Positions 4,516 to 6,856 of a stretch of 6,856 nucleotides of DNA are shown here, one piece after another (positions within the stretch are counted from its first letter, which is position 1; each line of letters starts with the position of its first letter). Both the position numbers and the translations under genes were made by a program. The notes beneath the pieces are model-generated. The model did not search any database and was not told the DNA's origin. It saw nothing but the letters and a program-made list of their open reading frames with translations. This stretch comes from Candidatus Parvarchaeota archaeon. Its GTDB lineage: Archaea; Nanobdellota; Nanobdellia; Parvarchaeales; Parvarchaeaceae. The DNA is taken from contig JAMCRB010000018.1 in the NCBI GenBank assembly GCA_023380435.1, positions 1-6,856 of the forward strand, in the 5' to 3' direction.

Positions 4516-5904
4516 TGCGGTCATACCGTTTGAGGCTAAAGTGTATTTTAGTAAAGTGGAGAGATATGCTGTTTCAGCCCAGAACAAACATGAGATCGGT
4601 TTCCCGTTGTTTTTCGCAAGATAGCCTGCTGTATCATTTATCGGGCCGGAAGGAATCTCCTGCTCGGGTATAGACCCGTCTTCATTTATTTTGGAGCTTA
4701 TGTAATCGATTATTTTTTGTGCTTCCGGCAGCCTGTTTTTATCTATGTAGTATTGCGCCATTTGAAGAGCGAGGTGGTACCAGCGACCTCCCGCGAAATA
4801 AGTGTCCACGACATCTGAAAACTCATCAAAAAATTTGTATCTTATCGGTGCCATTTCGCCCGAGAACAGATGTTTTTCGATGGCCTTTACAGTATTTTCC
4901 TCGATTTTTGTTCCGGCGAAGCCAGCCGGCTTGAATGTATTGAATATCTCAATTTCTTCAGCGCCGATACTTCTGATTGCTTTTCCATATTCTATCTTCG
5001 ATTTAGCCAAAAAGTCGCCTATCTCCGGGTCGCTGGATATGAAATAATTCGCAAGGAATTCCGATATCTTTTCTCTTTTTCTGACATCCAGCGGTATTCC
5101 CAGCATCTCAGAAAGCTTTGATGCATGGTTTAACCCGGAAGCCATGCTAGATACGGAATATGAATCTATTGTCTTACCGATCATTCTTTTTCCAATCGGA
5201 GTGTCTTCAACACCATGAAAATAATATTGTTCCCATGCGTCGGCGCACGGGGTTTGGTAAAAGTTCTCTATGTAGTCCACGAAAAATTGGAGATTTTTCC
5301 TAATTTTTTCTGTAAATTCTTTAAGACCGGAAGTCCCAAACCTATCTATGTGTTTTGCGGTCGCAATTATTATCAGCGGCACTGAATCGTACTGCATTAG
5401 CCAGCTTGTAGGCTCTAATACTGCAGAAATATCCGGTTTTGCCCTGACTACTGTTCCGCCCTCAGTAACATCAAACCTCGAGAGAACGTGATTTGACCCG
5501 AATTTTGAGATCTCATTTTTAACATCCCAGTTAATTCCAGCCTGCTCTATCTTTGTTCTCTCTCTGTCAAGGTAATCCCAGAGAGTCGATAGTACCTTTG
5601 GCGAGTAAGCCTTAAATTTATTAATTACCTGTGCAAACTCCGGATTATTCTCTAAACCCAATTCATTCGAATAAGCGACGAAATCGTCTATGTACATTAC
5701 ACCATAAGCCGTATCACGACACCATTCGTAGTTATACCAGGCATAATTCAAAGAAGCCGGGACTTTTATGTTGTTTCCTTTTTCAATGAAATGTCTGCTG
5801 GCCTCATTAGCTACACTAAGAAGTTTCTCAAGTTTTGAGTCTGAAAATGATAAAACAGAAGTCGCACCACTTAATTCAGAACGCCGAACTTTAGACTCAA
5901 ACAT
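4507..5904 (-). CDS. GH15-family glycoside hydrolase (glucoamylase/trehalase-type), catalytic domain only
   Basis: A 465-residue (alpha/alpha)6-barrel enzyme that should release glucose from alpha-glucans or trehalose by an inverting mechanism. Seen in order: NYAWYNYEWCRDTAYGVMYI (53-72) with the substrate-binding W61-x-R63-D64; an EPTSWLMQYDSVPLII core (164-179); CADAWEQYYFHG (220-231) with the general acid E225; SYSVSSMASGLNHASKL (248-264); FAGGRWYHLALQMAQYYI (370-387); and GSIPEQEIPSG (410-420) with the general base E414, followed by PISCLFWAETAYLSTL (436-451). Both catalytic glutamates are present, so it is probably active. Archaeal and bacterial GH15 enzymes usually have an N-terminal beta-sandwich and about 600 or more residues; that domain is absent. 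No signal peptide is seen, suggesting an intracellular role in reserve sugar use. Thermoplasma GH15 proteins proved to be trehalases, so glucoamylase versus trehalase is open. ATG 5904 follows the DUF1059 stop by 33 bp with no Shine-Dalgarno. Confidence 0.88.
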   Translation of the reverse strand: MFESKVRRSELSGATSVLSFSDSKLEKLLSVANEASRHFIEKGNNIKVPASLNYAWYNYEWCRDTAYGVMYIDDFVAYSNELGLENNPEFAQVINKFKAYSPKVLSTLWDYLDRERTKIEQAGINWDVKNEISKFGSNHVLSRFDVTEGGTVVRAKPDISAVLEPTSWLMQYDSVPLIIIATAKHIDRFGTSGLKEFTEKIRKNLQFFVDYIENFYQTPCADAWEQYYFHGVEDTPIGKRMIGKTIDSYSVSSMASGLNHASKLSEMLGIPLDVRKREKISEFLANYFISSDPEIGDFLAKSKIEYGKAIRSIGAEEIEIFNTFKPAGFAGTKIEENTVKAIEKHLFSGEMAPIRYKFFDEFSDVVDTYFAGGRWYHLALQMAQYYIDKNRLPEAQKIIDYISSKINEDGSIPEQEIPSGPINDTAGYLAKNNGKPISCLFWAETAYLSTLLKYTLASNGMTAEK

Positions 5905-5906
5905 AC

Positions 5907-5924
5907 AAAAATAAAAAAAATAAA
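5907..5924 (-). terminator. T-rich terminator after the DUF1059 gene
   Basis: TTTATTTTTTTTATTTTT on the minus strand fills the gap between the DUF1059 stop and the GH15 ATG. T runs act as archaeal terminators. The same A/T tract could contain a weak GH15 promoter, so whether the two genes are co-transcribed is uncertain. Confidence 0.5.
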
Positions 5925-5937
5925 CTATTGGCTGACC

Positions 5938-6126
5938 TTAGAAAAGGCCTTTTTTCTCTTTTATCGCTGCATTGACCTTTTCCATCACATCAGGGGGTAT
6001 AGTCTCCATGTTGTGTTTTTCCTTTGCATGCGCCGCGATTTTCGGCAACAGCTCTTCCTTGGTCTTTGCATCGGTCTTAAAACCGCAGTCCATACCTATA
6101 TCCTTACAGGCAAATGTATATTTCAT
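5938..6126 (-). CDS. DUF1059 family small protein with a Cys/His set
   Basis: A 62-residue protein matching the DUF1059 pattern: MKYTFACKDIGMDCGF at the N-terminus, a helix KEELLPKIAAHAKEKHNM (23-40), then IPPDVMEKVNAAI (43-55). C7, C14, H33 and H38 could form a zinc-binding site (C-x6-C...H-x4-H), which is inferred. The family is small, widespread in archaea and has no known function. The length is normal. The ATG at 6126 is supported by a strong Shine-Dalgarno (GAGGTGA, 6131-6137). It follows the aldo/keto reductase by 91 bp with its own TATA box, and precedes the GH15 gene by 33 bp. Confidence 0.88.
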   Translation of the reverse strand: MKYTFACKDIGMDCGFKTDAKTKEELLPKIAAHAKEKHNMETIPPDVMEKVNAAIKEKKGLF

Positions 6127-6130
6127 AAGC

Positions 6131-6137
6131 TCACCTC
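6131..6137 (-). promoter_or_regulatory. Shine-Dalgarno of the DUF1059 gene
   Basis: GAGGTGA is complementary to the UCACCUC in this organism's own 16S 3' end and lies four bases before the ATG. It contrasts with the leaderless starts of the HIT and ABM genes. Confidence 0.8.
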
Positions 6138-6160
6138 TTTAATAATACTACAATTCCGGC

Positions 6161-6170
6161 TAATATAAAC
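6161..6170 (-). promoter_or_regulatory. TATA box of the DUF1059 gene
   Basis: GTTTATATTA on the minus strand is centred near 6166, predicting a start near 6140 and a leader of about 14 nt that just contains the Shine-Dalgarno. AGCAAG upstream could serve as BRE. Confidence 0.65.
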
Positions 6171-6186
6171 CTTGCTAAAACATTGT

Positions 6187-6200
6187 AAGTGATATCACTT
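6187..6200. promoter_or_regulatory. 14-bp perfect palindrome, candidate operator upstream of the DUF1059 gene
   Basis: AAGTGATATCACTT is fully self-complementary with mixed base content. It lies between the aldo/keto reductase stop and the DUF1059 TATA box, 16 bp from the latter, the usual place for an archaeal activator site. The role is inferred. Confidence 0.45.
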
Positions 6201-6217
6201 TTATTGGAATTTGTTGC

Positions 6218-6856
6218 CTATTTTGGCTTTTTTCCTGTTTTGCTTTTTCTCTTAAATTTTGAATCCAATGTCAGATAGACCTCAACTACTTTCCTCAAAG
6301 CAGCGCTGCGCTTGTACCTATTCCCGCTTAGACCGGTCAAGCCGTCTATGTACTTGATTTCTGGACCGCTCAGCTTGAAATCCGCGGCTTCTACATCTTC
6401 AAGCATGTGCTTTGGACTGCTGGCCTTCGGTATCGGTATGACGCCTTTTTTCATTATTAGCCAATTTAACATCACCTGCGCCGATGTTTTGCTGTATCTC
6501 TTGCCTATTTTACCTAATTCTTCGAGAAGCCATGAATACCTTCCTTTGAGTGCGTTTCCATGAGCTAGCGGACTATAAGCTATCAGAGTAATTTTCTGCT
6601 TGTGGAGGTAATCCAAAAGCTCTTTCTCGGGATCACGGTCGAGTATATTGTATTTTACTTGATTTGAGACTATATCATATTTTGACATAGCATTCTGGGC
6701 GTCTATCAGCTGCTTTTTGCTGAAGTTGCTCACGCCTATATACCTTATCTTCCCATCGGAAACGAGCTTCTCCATAGCGGACATAGTCTCTTTTATATCT
6801 ACAGACGGGTTTGGCCAGTGAAGTTGATAAAGATCTACTTGCTTCAATCCAAGCCT
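6218..6856 (-). CDS. Aldo/keto reductase, C-terminal part (N-terminus outside window)
   Basis: An NAD(P)H-dependent carbonyl reductase of the TIM-barrel AKR superfamily; the substrate is not deducible. The frame is open to the window edge (it enters as RLGLKQVDLYQLHWP), so the true start lies outside; the internal TTG at 6847 is not a start. Seen, numbering from the edge: QLHWP with the catalytic-tetrad His at 13; GKIRYIGVSNF (35-45); SNQVKYNILDRD (64-75); LIAYSPLAHG (91-100); and the cofactor 2'-phosphate region IPIPKASSPKH (140-150), whose Lys and Ser favour NADPH. The Asp, Tyr and Lys of the tetrad lie in the missing part. The 212 visible residues are about three quarters of a normal enzyme. 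The end is a Lys-rich tail (KFKRKSKTGKKPK). The TAG stop at 6218 is followed by the 14-bp palindrome and then the DUF1059 gene. Confidence 0.93.
   Translation of the reverse strand, partial: RLGLKQVDLYQLHWPNPSVDIKETMSAMEKLVSDGKIRYIGVSNFSKKQLIDAQNAMSKYDIVSNQVKYNILDRDPEKELLDYLHKQKITLIAYSPLAHGNALKGRYSWLLEELGKIGKRYSKTSAQVMLNWLIMKKGVIPIPKASSPKHMLEDVEAADFKLSGPEIKYIDGLTGLSGNRYKRSAALRKVVEVYLTLDSKFKRKSKTGKKPK

Noticed and set aside
4719..5121. Three plus-strand open frames opposite the GH15 gene, and one (6312-6563) opposite the aldo/keto reductase
   Set aside because: Antisense shadows of well-supported genes.
1..6856. Mobile element, CRISPR array, tRNA or defence system
   Set aside because: No transposase, direct-repeat array, tRNA-like cloverleaf or defence gene was seen in any intergenic region.

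Overview
This is a piece of an archaeal chromosome. The minus strand carries a complete 16S rRNA gene containing the 20-nt archaeal signature seen on the plus strand as GTGCTCCCCCGCCAATTCCT (1854-1873). Promoters are TATA-box type with A-rich upstream elements, Arg is often AGA/AGG and Ile often ATA, and several genes look leaderless. The 16S is divergent, differs from common archaeal primers, and is not followed by a 23S gene. That suggests a DPANN-type archaeon (Micrarchaeota/Parvarchaeota-like) or a Thermoplasmata-like acidophile. The gene content fits acidophile genomes but does not prove it, and the lineage call is an inference.

Layout, left to right. 1-1133 (-): N-terminal 377 residues of a class II (B12-dependent) ribonucleotide reductase. 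1134-1256: 16S 3' flank and RNR promoter. 1257-2755 (-): 16S rRNA, enclosed by a 23-bp processing stem (1199-1221 with 2757-2779). 2756-2962: 16S leader and TATA promoter. 2963-3397 (-): HIT-family hydrolase with a GTG start. 3428-4075 (-): uncharacterised 215-aa protein. 4076-4215: AT-rich divergent promoter region with two perfect palindromes. 4216-4506 (+): ABM-fold monooxygenase-like protein, the only plus-strand gene. 4507-5904 (-): single-domain GH15 glucoamylase/trehalase-type enzyme, abutting the ABM gene stop to stop. 5938-6126 (-): DUF1059 protein. 6218-6856 (-): C-terminal 212 residues of an aldo/keto reductase.

The protein genes look like unrelated housekeeping and small-metabolism units with mostly separate promoters, not one pathway. 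TATA boxes lie about 26-27 nt before the start codons of the HIT and ABM genes, and of the second Met of the 215-aa gene, which points to leaderless mRNAs. The DUF1059 gene instead has a short leader with a strong Shine-Dalgarno sequence.

I found no mobile element, CRISPR array, tRNA or defence system. The most interesting signals are in the 16S region. Normally near-invariant nucleotides lining the P/E-site mRNA path are changed (E. coli positions 690, 693, 1400, 1498, 1499). The 5' arm of the processing stem touches the mature 5' end. A 3' trailer segment could pair with the anti-Shine-Dalgarno sequence in the precursor.
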